Source: a virus. Taken from it: DNA of 64,000 nucleotides. The position numbers were made by a program, and so were the translations under genes. Location: IMG/VR virus record IMGVR_UViG_3300006919_000001, positions 1 through 64,000 of that record; one strand, written 5' to 3'. Under the pieces are notes generated by a model. That model was not told where the DNA came from, made no database searches, and was given only the letters and a program-made list of their open reading frames with translations. Position 1 is the stretch's first letter. The number at the start of each line of letters is the position of its first letter. Shown here one piece after another: positions 8,197 through 16,625 of the stretch.

Positions 8197-8663
8197 ATTA
8201 CTAAATATTTATTATACATTTTTTTCCATTCTCCAAGGCTTAAAACCTCTCCCTTAAATGTATAGAAAGTATCTCTACCTTGTTCTATAATTTTCATTTC
8301 AATTCTCTGGACAATTCTATCCACATTAATTTTTTGACCCTCAGGTGTTGGAATGTAATCTCCATAATTCCACTCCTCATCAACTCCGGCCAATTCTATA
8401 GTAGGATAATTAACTGCATACCCCCTAGCCCTCATCTCTACGCATAATTCTTTTAACCTATTAACAATATAGGCAAACTTGTCATACCACATATATGCAT
8501 GTCCGGTACTTAATGTGTATTCCTTCCCAATTCTGGTTTTATCTATTCCAACTTTGGTTTTCTTAGACCTTCTATAATAATCCGCCGAGAACTTTATCTC
8601 GTTATACTCCGCTCTCAAATGTTGGTCTGCAAGCTCTTGTACTGGTATAATATTTATTCTCAT
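8193..8663 (-). CDS. denV: pyrimidine-dimer DNA glycosylase, T4 endonuclease V family
   Basis: 156 aa. The N-terminus MRINIIPVQELADQHLRAEYNEI aligns well with T4 DenV, and GHAYMWYDKFAYIVNRLKELCVEMRARGY matches its second helix block. The catalytic Glu is E22 here (E23 in T4). The T4 catalytic Thr that follows the initiator Met is absent: this protein reads Met-Arg-Ile-Asn, so the attacking amine must be on another residue or activity is altered. It repairs UV dimers by base excision. It leads the operon from the promoter at 8687. Confidence 0.85.
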   Translation of the reverse strand: MRINIIPVQELADQHLRAEYNEIKFSADYYRRSKKTKVGIDKTRIGKEYTLSTGHAYMWYDKFAYIVNRLKELCVEMRARGYAVNYPTIELAGVDEEWNYGDYIPTPEGQKINVDRIVQRIEMKIIEQGRDTFYTFKGEVLSLGEWKKMYNKYLVI

Positions 8664-8686
8664 AATATTTGATTTTAATTATAGCA

Positions 8687-8718
8687 TAAAGATAATACTA
8701 TTTTACACATAAACAACA
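8687..8718 (-). promoter_or_regulatory. promoter for the denV-nrdA operon
   Basis: The minus strand has TATCTTTA as -7 box with TTGTTGTTTATG about 13 nt upstream, then the leader ATTAAAATCAAATATT before the denV start. It probably drives the block from 8663 down to the terminator at 1565. Confidence 0.6.
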
Positions 8719-8720
8719 AA

Positions 8721-8752
8721 AATCCCAAAAAAGTTTTAATTCTTTTGGGATT
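8721..8752 (-). terminator. hairpin terminator
   Basis: Inverted repeat AATCCCAAAA / TTTTGGGATT with a T-rich flank on the minus strand, placed just after the stop of the gene at 8764-9168 and abutting the next promoter. Confidence 0.8.
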
Positions 8753-8763
8753 GTATATATGCT

Positions 8764-9168
8764 TTACCTTTGACCAATGTCCAACAAATAGTCTTTGGTT
8801 TCTTCTTTATTCATTTTTCTAGAACTTATTCCACTAGGTAGTTCTATTATTGTTTTGCCATTCTCGATGGCGTATTCTAACTCCATCACACACCCACTTG
8901 GGATCTTACCATCGGGCAATGCCTTAAAAGCAAAAACCTCACACTCCCTAACTTGACTTAAAAATACATCGTAAAACATATCTACATATGGAGTTGTGGA
9001 CATTAGGCGCTTATACTTTGCCAATGCCTTGTCGACCAACCCTTGAGTTCCGGGCTGATTTGGATTTACTACATCCAACCCTAAATCTACAAGTGTCTTA
9101 ATATCCCTCTCTTCTTGGGGTGTATTATATATTCCCATGAAGTGGGCGTAGTATACTTTTTTGTTCAT
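8764..9168 (-). CDS. nucleoside 2-deoxyribosyltransferase-like protein
   Basis: 134 aa. KVYYAHFMGIYNTPQEERDIKTL at the N-terminus and SGCVMELEYAIENGKTIIELP near 95-115 match the phage proteins of the nucleoside 2-deoxyribosyltransferase superfamily (DUF4406-like); the Glu in CVMELEYA is in the place of the nucleophile. It may exchange bases on deoxynucleosides or act as a nucleosidase. The start overlaps the SNF2 helicase stop by 4 nt. It contains the only GATC outside the 26-32 kb region that I found (8902). Confidence 0.6.
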   Translation of the reverse strand: MNKKVYYAHFMGIYNTPQEERDIKTLVDLGLDVVNPNQPGTQGLVDKALAKYKRLMSTTPYVDMFYDVFLSQVRECEVFAFKALPDGKIPSGCVMELEYAIENGKTIIELPSGISSRKMNKEETKDYLLDIGQR

Positions 9169-10853
9169 TTTCTTTTCTCATTTAAAATTTTACGTAACAC
9201 ATCTTTCATTCCTGAAGATTGTTTCTTGATATCAATTCCTTTATTTACGGCTTCTGCAACCTCTTCTTTATCCTCCAGCATCTCCCACATTTGTTTATCA
9301 ATTGTAAAATCGCTTAACATAAAGGTTACCGTAGTTGCATTCTTTTGTCCTGACCTATCCAACCTTCCAATTGCTTGTACTAAATCTGATGGCCTCCACG
9401 GTAATTCCAATATCAACATATTTGAACAAACGTCTTGCAATCCATCAACTCCAGTTCCAGCCGATTGCATATTACCAAACAAGAATACATCATCACTCTT
9501 CTGCCAATCCAATACAATTTGACGCTTTTTTCCAGCCGAAGTTCCACCTGCTATTAGTGGACACTTAAACTTTTCCGAAAGGTAATCTAACTGCTCTCTA
9601 TGCAATCCAAAGACTAATAGCTTTACTCCAGATTCTTTCCAATCTTTTAAATATTGCTCTATTGCCTTTACCTTGCCCTCAATGGCTAGTTTTCTTAACT
9701 CTCCTAATTGAACCAAGTGCTCAGCCTCCATTGCCGACTCCATTGCCTCTTCTCCTTTTTCTTCTAAGACATATTCTAAGAACTCATTTGTGGCCCTGTG
9801 TATTTTTGCTAGGTTGTTAATTGGTATTTGTATCACCTGCCTTGTGCAATCTGGCAACTCATCCAATACATCTCTTTTTTCCCTTCTAATGTAACAGGTC
9901 TCTCTTAGCTTTCTATTTAGTTCAATTATATTGGTTGCACCTTTAGCTTCCCATCCAAAACTACCTCTAAAACCATCACAGTACCTCGTAATAAATTGGT
10001 ACCAATCATCGGCTATATGATGGTCTGTTTTTAAGATTTTTAATAAGTTCCAAATCTCAACAGGTTTTGACATAATTGCCGTTCCCGTTAGCATTTGAAT
10101 AATCAAGTCATCTGACCCAGTAATCATCTTTGCAACCTTTGCCCTATTTGAAGTTTTGTTTTTTAAAAAATGGGCCTCATCGAATATAACCGACTTCCAT
10201 TTTGTATTCTTTAATTCTTCAAATTTATACGTAGCTCCTTTGCCTTGCTTTTTTCCTATGATATCATAATTGATTACTACAACATCCGCATTCCAATTGT
10301 TAGGACTTCTCTTTAGTGGCTTAGACACGATTGTTGAAACTTCTCTTTTATTTCCCGTAATCTCTTCCCACTTTTCTTTCCACTGGTCTTTAACCGATGC
10401 CGGTGTAATTACCAAGCATGGAAATAGATTTGAAGTCTCTGCATAAAGTATAGATTCAAATGTTTTTCCCAATCCAACATCATCTCCATTTAATACATTT
10501 CCCTTTAGCCTTGCGTATCCCAAAGCTTCCAATTGATATTGTCTAGGTATATATGCGAAACCTTTTGAATCACACATCCCCTGCAGGTATGCATAATCCA
10601 AGTCCATCACCTCATAGCTTATATTGACATCCTCCTCTTGGGGTTTTTTTATCTGCTTGAAGTCGAAGATTCTCACTATATACTTTATGTTATCTTTCGA
10701 CCATTCATTAACCGGAAGAACCCAGAGTTTTAATTCCGGGTTCCATCTGCTATTTCTATCAGCATTTTTAATTCTACTTGAGATTTCTTTATTAAAATCG
10801 AAGGAGAAGTTTACTGTCTTGTTTAATGCATCTATATAAAATTCTCTTTTCAT
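9165..10853 (-). CDS. SNF2-family DNA helicase/translocase
   Basis: 562 aa. Walker A GDDVGLGKT (about 123-131), the Walker B box DEAH, motif III LTGTAI and motif VI QAIGRLDRSGQ identify a SNF2 ATPase. The first 70 residues (RWNPELKLWVLPVNEW) look like the small N-terminal domain of phage SMARCAL1-like helicases. It would move on or anneal double-stranded DNA during replication or recombination. It is followed by a coupled deoxyribosyltransferase-like gene. Confidence 0.93.
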   Translation of the reverse strand: MKREFYIDALNKTVNFSFDFNKEISSRIKNADRNSRWNPELKLWVLPVNEWSKDNIKYIVRIFDFKQIKKPQEEDVNISYEVMDLDYAYLQGMCDSKGFAYIPRQYQLEALGYARLKGNVLNGDDVGLGKTFESILYAETSNLFPCLVITPASVKDQWKEKWEEITGNKREVSTIVSKPLKRSPNNWNADVVVINYDIIGKKQGKGATYKFEELKNTKWKSVIFDEAHFLKNKTSNRAKVAKMITGSDDLIIQMLTGTAIMSKPVEIWNLLKILKTDHHIADDWYQFITRYCDGFRGSFGWEAKGATNIIELNRKLRETCYIRREKRDVLDELPDCTRQVIQIPINNLAKIHRATNEFLEYVLEEKGEEAMESAMEAEHLVQLGELRKLAIEGKVKAIEQYLKDWKESGVKLLVFGLHREQLDYLSEKFKCPLIAGGTSAGKKRQIVLDWQKSDDVFLFGNMQSAGTGVDGLQDVCSNMLILELPWRPSDLVQAIGRLDRSGQKNATTVTFMLSDFTIDKQMWEMLEDKEEVAEAVNKGIDIKKQSSGMKDVLRKILNEKRK

Positions 10854-10875
10854 ATTTTATTTTTAAAGTTCCGTG

Positions 10876-11118
10876 TTAGATATATGAATTTATAATATCC
10901 ATAAAACCACCATCTGAAAATCTTCCAATTACCAAAGAGTAGATTAAATATAGGCCTCCAAACATATAGTGAAATATTGCCCATAATATTGATTTGTTAA
11001 AATAATAACTAACCATAACGGCCAATATGTTTATTGCTAATTTAAACCAACTATTAAATGGATTGACCACCCTTGCAAGTTGCTTTCCTAATTTTGCTTC
11101 GTAGCTATTTCTATCCAT
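10876..11118 (-). CDS. small membrane protein, 80 aa
   Basis: Begins MDRNSYEAKLGKQLARV. Two hydrophobic segments (about residues 26-40 and 43-63) suggest a two-pass inner-membrane protein with a short acidic tail. No family recognised. It lies between the lipoprotein gene and the helicase gene; a host-envelope role is possible. Confidence 0.55.
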   Translation of the reverse strand: MDRNSYEAKLGKQLARVVNPFNSWFKLAINILAVMVSYYFNKSILWAIFHYMFGGLYLIYSLVIGRFSDGGFMDIINSYI

Positions 11119-11130
11119 AATTTTATTTTT

Positions 11131-11535
11131 TTAAAAAGTTACATTGTGTGTTGTCTTGAACGCCTCCCAAGTTCCATCCTCATATTCTATTACATAAGTT
11201 GCCTCTATAATATGAGCACCTGCATTTATATATCTACCTGTAAATACATTAAGCTCTGGAGTTTCGATTGAACCAGGGCCTCTTACAATCGACATACTAA
11301 GTCCATCGATATCCATTGATAAATTACTGTAATTGCTAGCCACACATGCGGATGGAGTTGCCGTATATGTTATTGTAATATTTCCGAATTGAAGTGGCCC
11401 ATGACTTAATTGTCCATTCACCGTTGTGTCATTACATTTTACAGATACCTTGTCGCCACCTTCATCCTTACTACATGATGTGGTGAATAGTAATGTCATA
11501 AATACTAATACTAATACTTGTTTTAAATTTTTCAT
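11131..11535 (-). CDS. lipoprotein with Bacteroidetes surface-export signal
   Basis: 134 aa. A 20-residue hydrophobic leader ends in the lipobox LFTTSC. Directly after the Cys comes SKDEGGD, an acidic stretch of the type that sends lipoproteins to the cell surface in Bacteroidetes. The mature part is a single beta-rich domain with two more Cys. A phage-encoded surface lipoprotein made in the infected cell could block superinfection or change the cell surface; that role is inferred. Confidence 0.7.
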   Translation of the reverse strand: MKNLKQVLVLVFMTLLFTTSCSKDEGGDKVSVKCNDTTVNGQLSHGPLQFGNITITYTATPSACVASNYSNLSMDIDGLSMSIVRGPGSIETPELNVFTGRYINAGAHIIEATYVIEYEDGTWEAFKTTHNVTF

Positions 11536-11539
11536 AATT

Positions 11540-12115
11540 TTACTTTTTATATGTTCTTATTAAATAATTGCAAATCAAGAATGAATCAATCTTCCCATCG
11601 TGATTCTTCTTTGACTTTTCTGTTTTTCTAAAATCTATATCTGGAAATTCGCTTGTAGCTATTTGTTCAGCCATTGCCTTCGAATCTACCACCATAGTTT
11701 TACCACTTGATGAAGGATTTTTAATTAGCTCATATCCTTTCCTTATAAATGATTGCCATTTTTGTGGACGTACAAAAATAATTTCAGCCCTAATTAACTC
11801 CAAAAGCATTCTTTGCGCTCCTGCCTTGTACCCAAAATTGAAGTTGTTAGTTGCACTCCAACCTCCTCTTCCTCCAACTTGCTCCATTGCTGCAACAAAT
11901 TTATATCCATTGAAATCTTGCCTTATATTAACCGCCAATCTTATTAATCCTGAATAGCTGAAAACCGGTTTTGTTTGTGGCTTCCCATTTTTCAAAATCT
12001 TTCCTGTTTCTTCAGGCTCTGTTGGCATTGCATAAAAATGATATTTATCATCTTCAACTTTTGCTGTAATGAATCCATCTGCTCCAGGGTCAAATCCTAT
12101 AAATACAGTTCTCAT
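11540..12115 (-). CDS. RuvC-like Holliday junction resolvase
   Basis: 191 aa. The RNase H-fold acidic residues are in the expected order: IGFDPGADG (about 6-14), AAMEQVGG (about 75-82) and HDGKIDSFLI near the C-terminus. The layout and length match phage RuvC-type resolvases. It would cut branched DNA before packaging or during recombination. It lies between the unknown gene at 12118 and the lipoprotein. Confidence 0.85.
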   Translation of the reverse strand: MRTVFIGFDPGADGFITAKVEDDKYHFYAMPTEPEETGKILKNGKPQTKPVFSYSGLIRLAVNIRQDFNGYKFVAAMEQVGGRGGWSATNNFNFGYKAGAQRMLLELIRAEIIFVRPQKWQSFIRKGYELIKNPSSSGKTMVVDSKAMAEQIATSEFPDIDFRKTEKSKKNHDGKIDSFLICNYLIRTYKK

Positions 12116-12117
12116 AA

Positions 12118-12897
12118 TTATATTTTTTTAAATATTCCACTAGAAATTAATCTACTTTCTAAGGGAGTTTTTTTACTGCCAATATGTAATTTTAAACCCA
12201 TACCTTCTAGGATATCCTTAACATCATCCAAGTCATAAATATAATTTACATCCAATTTATAGACTTCAATACCATCCATAATATTTGGAATAGTATCTTC
12301 AGCATAATTGTCTTCATAATGTTCACCGTCATTTCCATTCTGGCCAATGATATCCATTCTGTCATTATCTTCGCTTCTCTCTAAAGCTTCATCTACTAAT
12401 CTTCCTTGACTACTCATAATTTTTTTAGTTTTAATAATATTAACAGTATTGTCTTTGTTTAGTTTAAGTTCAATTGGCATATCATTGGTATAGGGTACAT
12501 CACACCAATCATAATCAACCGCATACTCTCCATCAGGATTAGCAACAAACTCTTTTAAGAATGATTGTTGCACTTGTGGTATATAGCTTAAAGCAGTTTC
12601 ACCATTAGATAATAAATAATCAGTAGTTGCTATGATTTTTCTACTTTCTGAAAATACACTACCTCTATTAAATCGTTTTAATTCTCCATCGTTCCCTGAT
12701 ATAAACCAATCACCTTCTTTAATAGGCTCTGTCTCTTGTGATACAGTTGCGTATAGGTGTTGAGGGAAAAATGTTTTAATTTTAGGTGTTAATTCATTTC
12801 TGTAATAAATATTTAAATCTCCTCTAACATCTGTATATAATCCAATATGACTCTTATCTTCTGTTGGTAATGTTATTACATTTATTAGTTGCTCCAT
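12118..12897 (-). CDS. hypothetical protein common in Bacteroidetes phages
   Basis: 259 aa, acidic. The block KIIATTDYLL, followed by YIPQVQQSFLKEFVANPDGEYAVDYDW, is a pattern I associate with conserved Bacteroidetes phage proteins of unknown function. A low-complexity acidic stretch (about 180-205) links to a C-terminal region with YDLDDVKDILEGMG. No catalytic motif is seen. Function unknown. Confidence 0.6.
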   Translation of the reverse strand: MEQLINVITLPTEDKSHIGLYTDVRGDLNIYYRNELTPKIKTFFPQHLYATVSQETEPIKEGDWFISGNDGELKRFNRGSVFSESRKIIATTDYLLSNGETALSYIPQVQQSFLKEFVANPDGEYAVDYDWCDVPYTNDMPIELKLNKDNTVNIIKTKKIMSSQGRLVDEALERSEDNDRMDIIGQNGNDGEHYEDNYAEDTIPNIMDGIEVYKLDVNYIYDLDDVKDILEGMGLKLHIGSKKTPLESRLISSGIFKKI

Positions 12898-13132
12898 AGT
12901 TTTAATTTTCTTAATCCTTCTTTGGTTAATTCAAATTTAATATATTAAAAAAAACTCTTTGCCCAATTCAGTTATAGGACATACATTTGGCAAGGTTTCC
13001 CCTTCACGATTCCATAAGTACATATACATCTACAATAAACACAACTGCTGTACAGTTTACATAATATTGTAAGAGCATTTATAGTCTTACATTATGTCGT
13101 TTATCTTCAATCAAAGAGTTTAATTGATATCT
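12898..13132 (-). other. 235-bp spacer with two hairpins and a tiny possible ORF
   Basis: It holds a bulged hairpin at 13060-13096 (CATAAT-ATT-GTAAGA pairing with TCTTACATTATG) directly after the SbcC gene, a small hairpin at 13043-13057 (AACTG/CAGTT), and an ATG-started frame of 30 codons at 12937-13029 that ends at a run of eight T. The short frame has no convincing leader or relatives. The larger hairpin may end SbcC transcription. Confidence 0.4.
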
Positions 13133-15247
13133 TTAATTATTTTGTTTAATTGTTGATACTCCGTTTTCTTTTATAATAGTTAACACATCACTAGAGGCAT
13201 CTTCATCCGAAACATGCGTAATTATCATTGCGGTTATATTAAGTGTCTTAGCGGACTTAATAAGGTGTTTTAAGCCTATTGAATCTACTCCTTCAAATAC
13301 TTCATCTACCGATAAAAAGTCTAATCCACCATAAGGGTGCGTTGCATTAATCATATGGCGGTTTGCTAATATGGATGCGAATAGTAACCTACCCCTCTCT
13401 CCCCCACTAAATGATGAGAATGTTCTTTCTACGTCCCTGATTATTTTAGCAGTGATTTCATCTTTAAATGTCCCATTGGCCATCATCTTAAAACCTTCCA
13501 TCTTAACCTTTAAATCAGAGCCCATATCATTAAGATATCTATTGCAATGAAATTCAATTGCATCTAAAGACTGGTTGGCTAGGAACATCCTAAATTGCTT
13601 AAAATTAGTAATCCATTGATTCCTCTCATATATGGAGTCTCCAAGTTTAGTTAACTCTAAAGAATCGACCCGCTTTAGCTCTTCTAAGGACTTTAAATCA
13701 CTTTTGAGTGTAGTTATAAGGCTTTTGTTATTGTCCGCCTTCAAATCGCTTGATTTAACTTTGTGCTCATTAATGGTTACCTCGTGTCCCTTTATTTGCC
13801 TTTCAACAGATTTTATTAAGTCTACCTCTTTATTAATCTTAAATTCAATGTTTGAGATTTCTCTTTCCAAACCTCTATATTCCCGCTCTAAATTATCAAC
13901 TGCAGTTTCCGCGTTTCTAACATTAACAGAAATTCCCTGAGATATGGTTATTAAATTAGATTTCCCAACCAAACTATCTTGCTCCAATTGTCTCAATGCG
14001 GTAATTGATTTATCAAAGTCCACCAGCTTTAGGTTAGCTTCATTTATATTGGTTTTGCAACCATCAATTTTCTCTTTGATTTGACTAATTAATTTTTCAG
14101 CATGTATTTTATTTTTGCCTAGTTCTTCAATATCACCATCCAATACAAATTCATGAGAACATGCTGGACAGGTTAAGCTTCCACCTAACTTTACATTTAT
14201 CTGTCCAAGCAGGGTTTCTAACTTTTCAGTTTTAACCTTCCAAGTTCCCAAGCTATCGTCTTCTAAATCTAAGTTTTCAGATAGGGAATCCCTGTCATAA
14301 GATATGGATTCAATTTCCTTTGATTTGTCGATACCCTTGAACTCATCGACTTTGGCCTGAGCCTCCGCCATTAGCCTTACCACATCCTTCAATACAGCAT
14401 CTTTGGATTCCGTATCTTTTTCAACTTGAACTAATTTTTCTTTTTCTGTTTTTATATCACTTTTCCAAGAAACTAATTTTACTTTGGATTCTGAGATAAT
14501 TACCTTGCAGTCTTTTATTTCATCCTCTTCAAATTCAATCTCATCCCTGAGTTCCTCTAATTTTACTTTCAATTCTTCTTTAAAATCTCTTGCATTTTCC
14601 TTTGCAATATTTTCATGAACCAGTTCAATCTTTCCATCCAGTTTTGAAATATCATTTGAAAGGTTATTGAATTCTGAATCCAATACTGAATTATCAATAT
14701 TTTCTAAGCCCTCAATTATACTCGCATCCGAAAACCTATTTATTAAATCTACCTTTTCTTTGTTGGATGATTTAAAAAATGATTTGAATCTTGAATTATT
14801 TATTAAATAGTAATTAAACAAGTCTTCCTTAGATATTGCAAACCATGCTAGGATAGCTTTCTTACCATCATTAATATTACTGAATGAAAGTTCTTCTTTT
14901 TTTCCTACTAAGTCAAATGTACTTACTTGTAACTTATTTGAGCCCTTAACCTTTATAGTCCATTCAATGTGTATGGATTCTTTTCGATGGTCACATGAAG
15001 CAATCAATCCAACGTTGGCCTCTGTATTTCCATAAGACACTAACTCTGCATCCCTAACGTCCCTACTGTTTGAGGCAGTAATGCAAAATTCTATTATCGC
15101 CATCATTCCTGACTTTCCACTTCCATTTGATTTCTGCTTTTCATCAGTGAGATTTAACCCTTGAATTAACAAAGGCCTTCTCTCAAATTCGTATTCCAGA
15201 TTTTCAAATGTCAGAAAGTTCTTAGCTGTTATTTTCTCTAATCTCAT
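13133..15247 (-). CDS. SbcC/Rad50-type recombination nuclease ATPase subunit (T4 gp46-like)
   Basis: 704 aa. The N-terminal ATPase half begins MRLEKITAKNFLTFENL with Walker A NGSGKSG near 41-47. A long coiled coil (about 170-600) is broken by a zinc hook CPACSHEF near its centre. The C-terminal half carries the signature SFSGGERGRLL, Walker B LDFLSVDEVFEG and the H-loop ITHV. With the SbcD-like partner at 17598 it forms a Mre11-Rad50-type complex that resects DNA ends. It overlaps the preceding small gene by 26 nt. Confidence 0.93.
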   Translation of the reverse strand: MRLEKITAKNFLTFENLEYEFERRPLLIQGLNLTDEKQKSNGSGKSGMMAIIEFCITASNSRDVRDAELVSYGNTEANVGLIASCDHRKESIHIEWTIKVKGSNKLQVSTFDLVGKKEELSFSNINDGKKAILAWFAISKEDLFNYYLINNSRFKSFFKSSNKEKVDLINRFSDASIIEGLENIDNSVLDSEFNNLSNDISKLDGKIELVHENIAKENARDFKEELKVKLEELRDEIEFEEDEIKDCKVIISESKVKLVSWKSDIKTEKEKLVQVEKDTESKDAVLKDVVRLMAEAQAKVDEFKGIDKSKEIESISYDRDSLSENLDLEDDSLGTWKVKTEKLETLLGQINVKLGGSLTCPACSHEFVLDGDIEELGKNKIHAEKLISQIKEKIDGCKTNINEANLKLVDFDKSITALRQLEQDSLVGKSNLITISQGISVNVRNAETAVDNLEREYRGLEREISNIEFKINKEVDLIKSVERQIKGHEVTINEHKVKSSDLKADNNKSLITTLKSDLKSLEELKRVDSLELTKLGDSIYERNQWITNFKQFRMFLANQSLDAIEFHCNRYLNDMGSDLKVKMEGFKMMANGTFKDEITAKIIRDVERTFSSFSGGERGRLLFASILANRHMINATHPYGGLDFLSVDEVFEGVDSIGLKHLIKSAKTLNITAMIITHVSDEDASSDVLTIIKENGVSTIKQNN

Positions 15248-15527
15248 GGTTTAGCTTTTTGATTACATTCTTTTTATTCAATGCTGATACATATATAAAG
15301 CCCGGCTTGCAAATTACTTTTTTACGAACCTGTCTATTGTCCCTTGCATCCTCAAATTTAATGTCCATAATTTCAAACTCAGCCTCTTCAATGGAGCCGG
15401 TCTCACGACTTACCTCAAAAAGAGTATGTCCCCTTTGTGGTTTTATTGTTGCTAATTTTTGAAGTTTCTTTTCAACTTCTTTTTTTGTAACCTGCTCAGT
15501 GTCTACTGATTTTTTTTCTTCTATCAT
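15222..15527 (-). CDS. hypothetical protein, 101 aa
   Basis: Begins MIEEKKSVDTEQVTKKEVEKK. I prefer the ATG at 15527 to the upstream in-frame ATG at 15566, because it avoids overlap with the neighbouring gene's stop and has an AT-rich leader. The first 40 residues are a charged helix; the rest (RGHTLFEVSRETG, RKKVICKPGFIYVSALNKKNV) is a small basic beta domain. The 26-nt overlap with the SbcC gene suggests coupling and a role in the same process. Confidence 0.6.
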   Translation of the reverse strand: MIEEKKSVDTEQVTKKEVEKKLQKLATIKPQRGHTLFEVSRETGSIEEAEFEIMDIKFEDARDNRQVRKKVICKPGFIYVSALNKKNVIKKLNHEIRENNS

Positions 15528-15528
15528 T

Positions 15529-15999
15529 TTATATTTTTTTGAATTTAAAGGATGCCTCCTGTACAATACTTGTATCTATAAGGTGGGTCACTTCTCCCTC
15601 TTTATCGGCAATAAGTAAAGGACGCTTTGTATATTTTAATTCTAAAAGAAATTCAATTAAATCGATGGTGTTTCTCCTAGAGTAACCTACAGCTAAAATA
15701 TCATTGTGTACTACCTCATATCTAGTTTTTAGTATAAATTCTCCATCTTCAACGTGATGAGATGGACAACTTGGTTTTCCCAATATTTCTTTAAAGAATT
15801 CATCTTTAAGGTGTGTAAATCTATCTTTACTTATTGAATATAATTCACTAAGAGTTGTACCTGAATCATGCTTTAATATGCTCATTTCTATTAAGTCATA
15901 TTCTAAAACGTCACCATTGCCATGGTTAATTTCGTAAATAAAATTTGTGTTACCAAATTTTCCATTTGTTCTTTTTTCATAATAAGTTTTGTCCGCCAT
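15529..15999 (-). CDS. hypothetical protein, 156 aa
   Basis: Begins MADKTYYEKRTNGKFG; a soluble alpha/beta protein with a CPSHHVEDGEF segment. No motif recognised. The start has an AAAAACAAATACA leader. It is 1 nt from the next gene in the SbcC operon. Confidence 0.55.
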   Translation of the reverse strand: MADKTYYEKRTNGKFGNTNFIYEINHGNGDVLEYDLIEMSILKHDSGTTLSELYSISKDRFTHLKDEFFKEILGKPSCPSHHVEDGEFILKTRYEVVHNDILAVGYSRRNTIDLIEFLLELKYTKRPLLIADKEGEVTHLIDTSIVQEASFKFKKI

Positions 16000-16021
16000 T
16001 GTATTTGTTTTTAATTGTTTT

Positions 16022-16135
16022 TTAAAAATTGCTAAATCCGTACAGTTGAACCATGGCTAGCATGATTGTTGTAATTAATAATGTTGCGATAATAAACGCC
16101 TTTAATTGTAAGTCTAATCTTTTAAATGTTTTCAT
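16022..16135 (-). CDS. small single-pass membrane peptide, 37 aa
   Basis: Begins MKTFKRLDLQLKAF and continues as a hydrophobic segment (FIIATLLITTIMLAMVQLY). The standard leader AAAAACAAATATT precedes the ATG at 16135. The basic N-terminus and one membrane span suggest N-in topology. No relative recognised; such peptides may act on host membrane proteins, but this is not shown. Confidence 0.55.
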   Translation of the reverse strand: MKTFKRLDLQLKAFIIATLLITTIMLAMVQLYGFSNF

Positions 16136-16166
16136 AATATTTGTTTTTAATTGTTTTGTTTTAAAA

Positions 16167-16186
16167 GGGGATTAATTAAAATCCCC
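16167..16186 (-). terminator. hairpin terminator
   Basis: GGGGAT / ATCCCC stem with an 8-nt loop, followed by TTTT on the minus strand, just after the stop of the gene at 16197-16487. Confidence 0.7.
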
Positions 16187-16196
16187 GTTATTAAAT

Positions 16197-16487
16197 TTAT
16201 TGTTTATTCTGGTTTAATTGTAATTTGTGAACTTGGTATGTTAGTGAATTTGCACTGAAAAACTCTATGGTCATATAATCATGTTTTTCCCCACAAACTT
16301 CACTTTCTATTTCCGGGCCAACTCCAGAAGACTTTGCTGATGCTCCCATGGCACTAGTTACTATTATATTTACAACATCAATATCTCCTAGGTGTTCTAT
16401 CTCTACTTTTTTGTGCCCACTTATAAAGGAAAAGTTCTTGATTTCTTTAATGTTTTCTAAATTTTCTTTAATTTCTTGGAATCTCAT
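16197..16487 (-). CDS. hypothetical protein, 96 aa
   Basis: Begins MRFQEIKENLENIKEIKNFS. Small alpha/beta protein with a Gly/Ala/Ser-rich central turn (SAMGASAKSSGVG). Preceded by a promoter (16516) and the standard leader, and followed by a terminator, so it is probably expressed alone. Function unknown. Confidence 0.6.
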   Translation of the reverse strand: MRFQEIKENLENIKEIKNFSFISGHKKVEIEHLGDIDVVNIIVTSAMGASAKSSGVGPEIESEVCGEKHDYMTIEFFSANSLTYQVHKLQLNQNKQ

Positions 16488-16515
16488 AATATTTGTTTTT
16501 AATATTTCTATACGC

Positions 16516-16550
16516 TAAATATACAAACACTTATTGGTTACCACACGCTT
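16516..16550 (-). promoter_or_regulatory. promoter, GCGTGTGG subclass
   Basis: The minus strand reads GCGTGTGGTAACC, then AATAAGTGTTTG and TATATTTA. It is nearly the same as the promoter at 60158, with GTGGTAACCA forming a small dyad. It drives the gene at 16197-16487. Confidence 0.6.
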
Positions 16551-16575
16551 TTTCTTAAAAACTTTTAAAAATAAA

Positions 16576-16606
16576 AAGGGACATAAAAATTAATTTATGT
16601 CCCCTT
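16576..16606 (-). terminator. hairpin terminator after recA
   Basis: AAGGGACATAAA pairs with TTTATGTCCCCTT with one bulged C. It lies between the recA stop and the promoter at 16516. A close sequence copy of this terminator (AGGGACATAA...TTATGTCCC) lies after the DnaE genes at 21982-22003. Confidence 0.8.
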
Positions 16607-16625
16607 CCTTGTATCTAGTGGCTTT

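Noticed and set aside
12937-13029. 30-codon frame as a real gene
   Set aside because: It lacks a convincing leader, ends in a T8 run and resembles nothing; it is only mentioned in the spacer entry.
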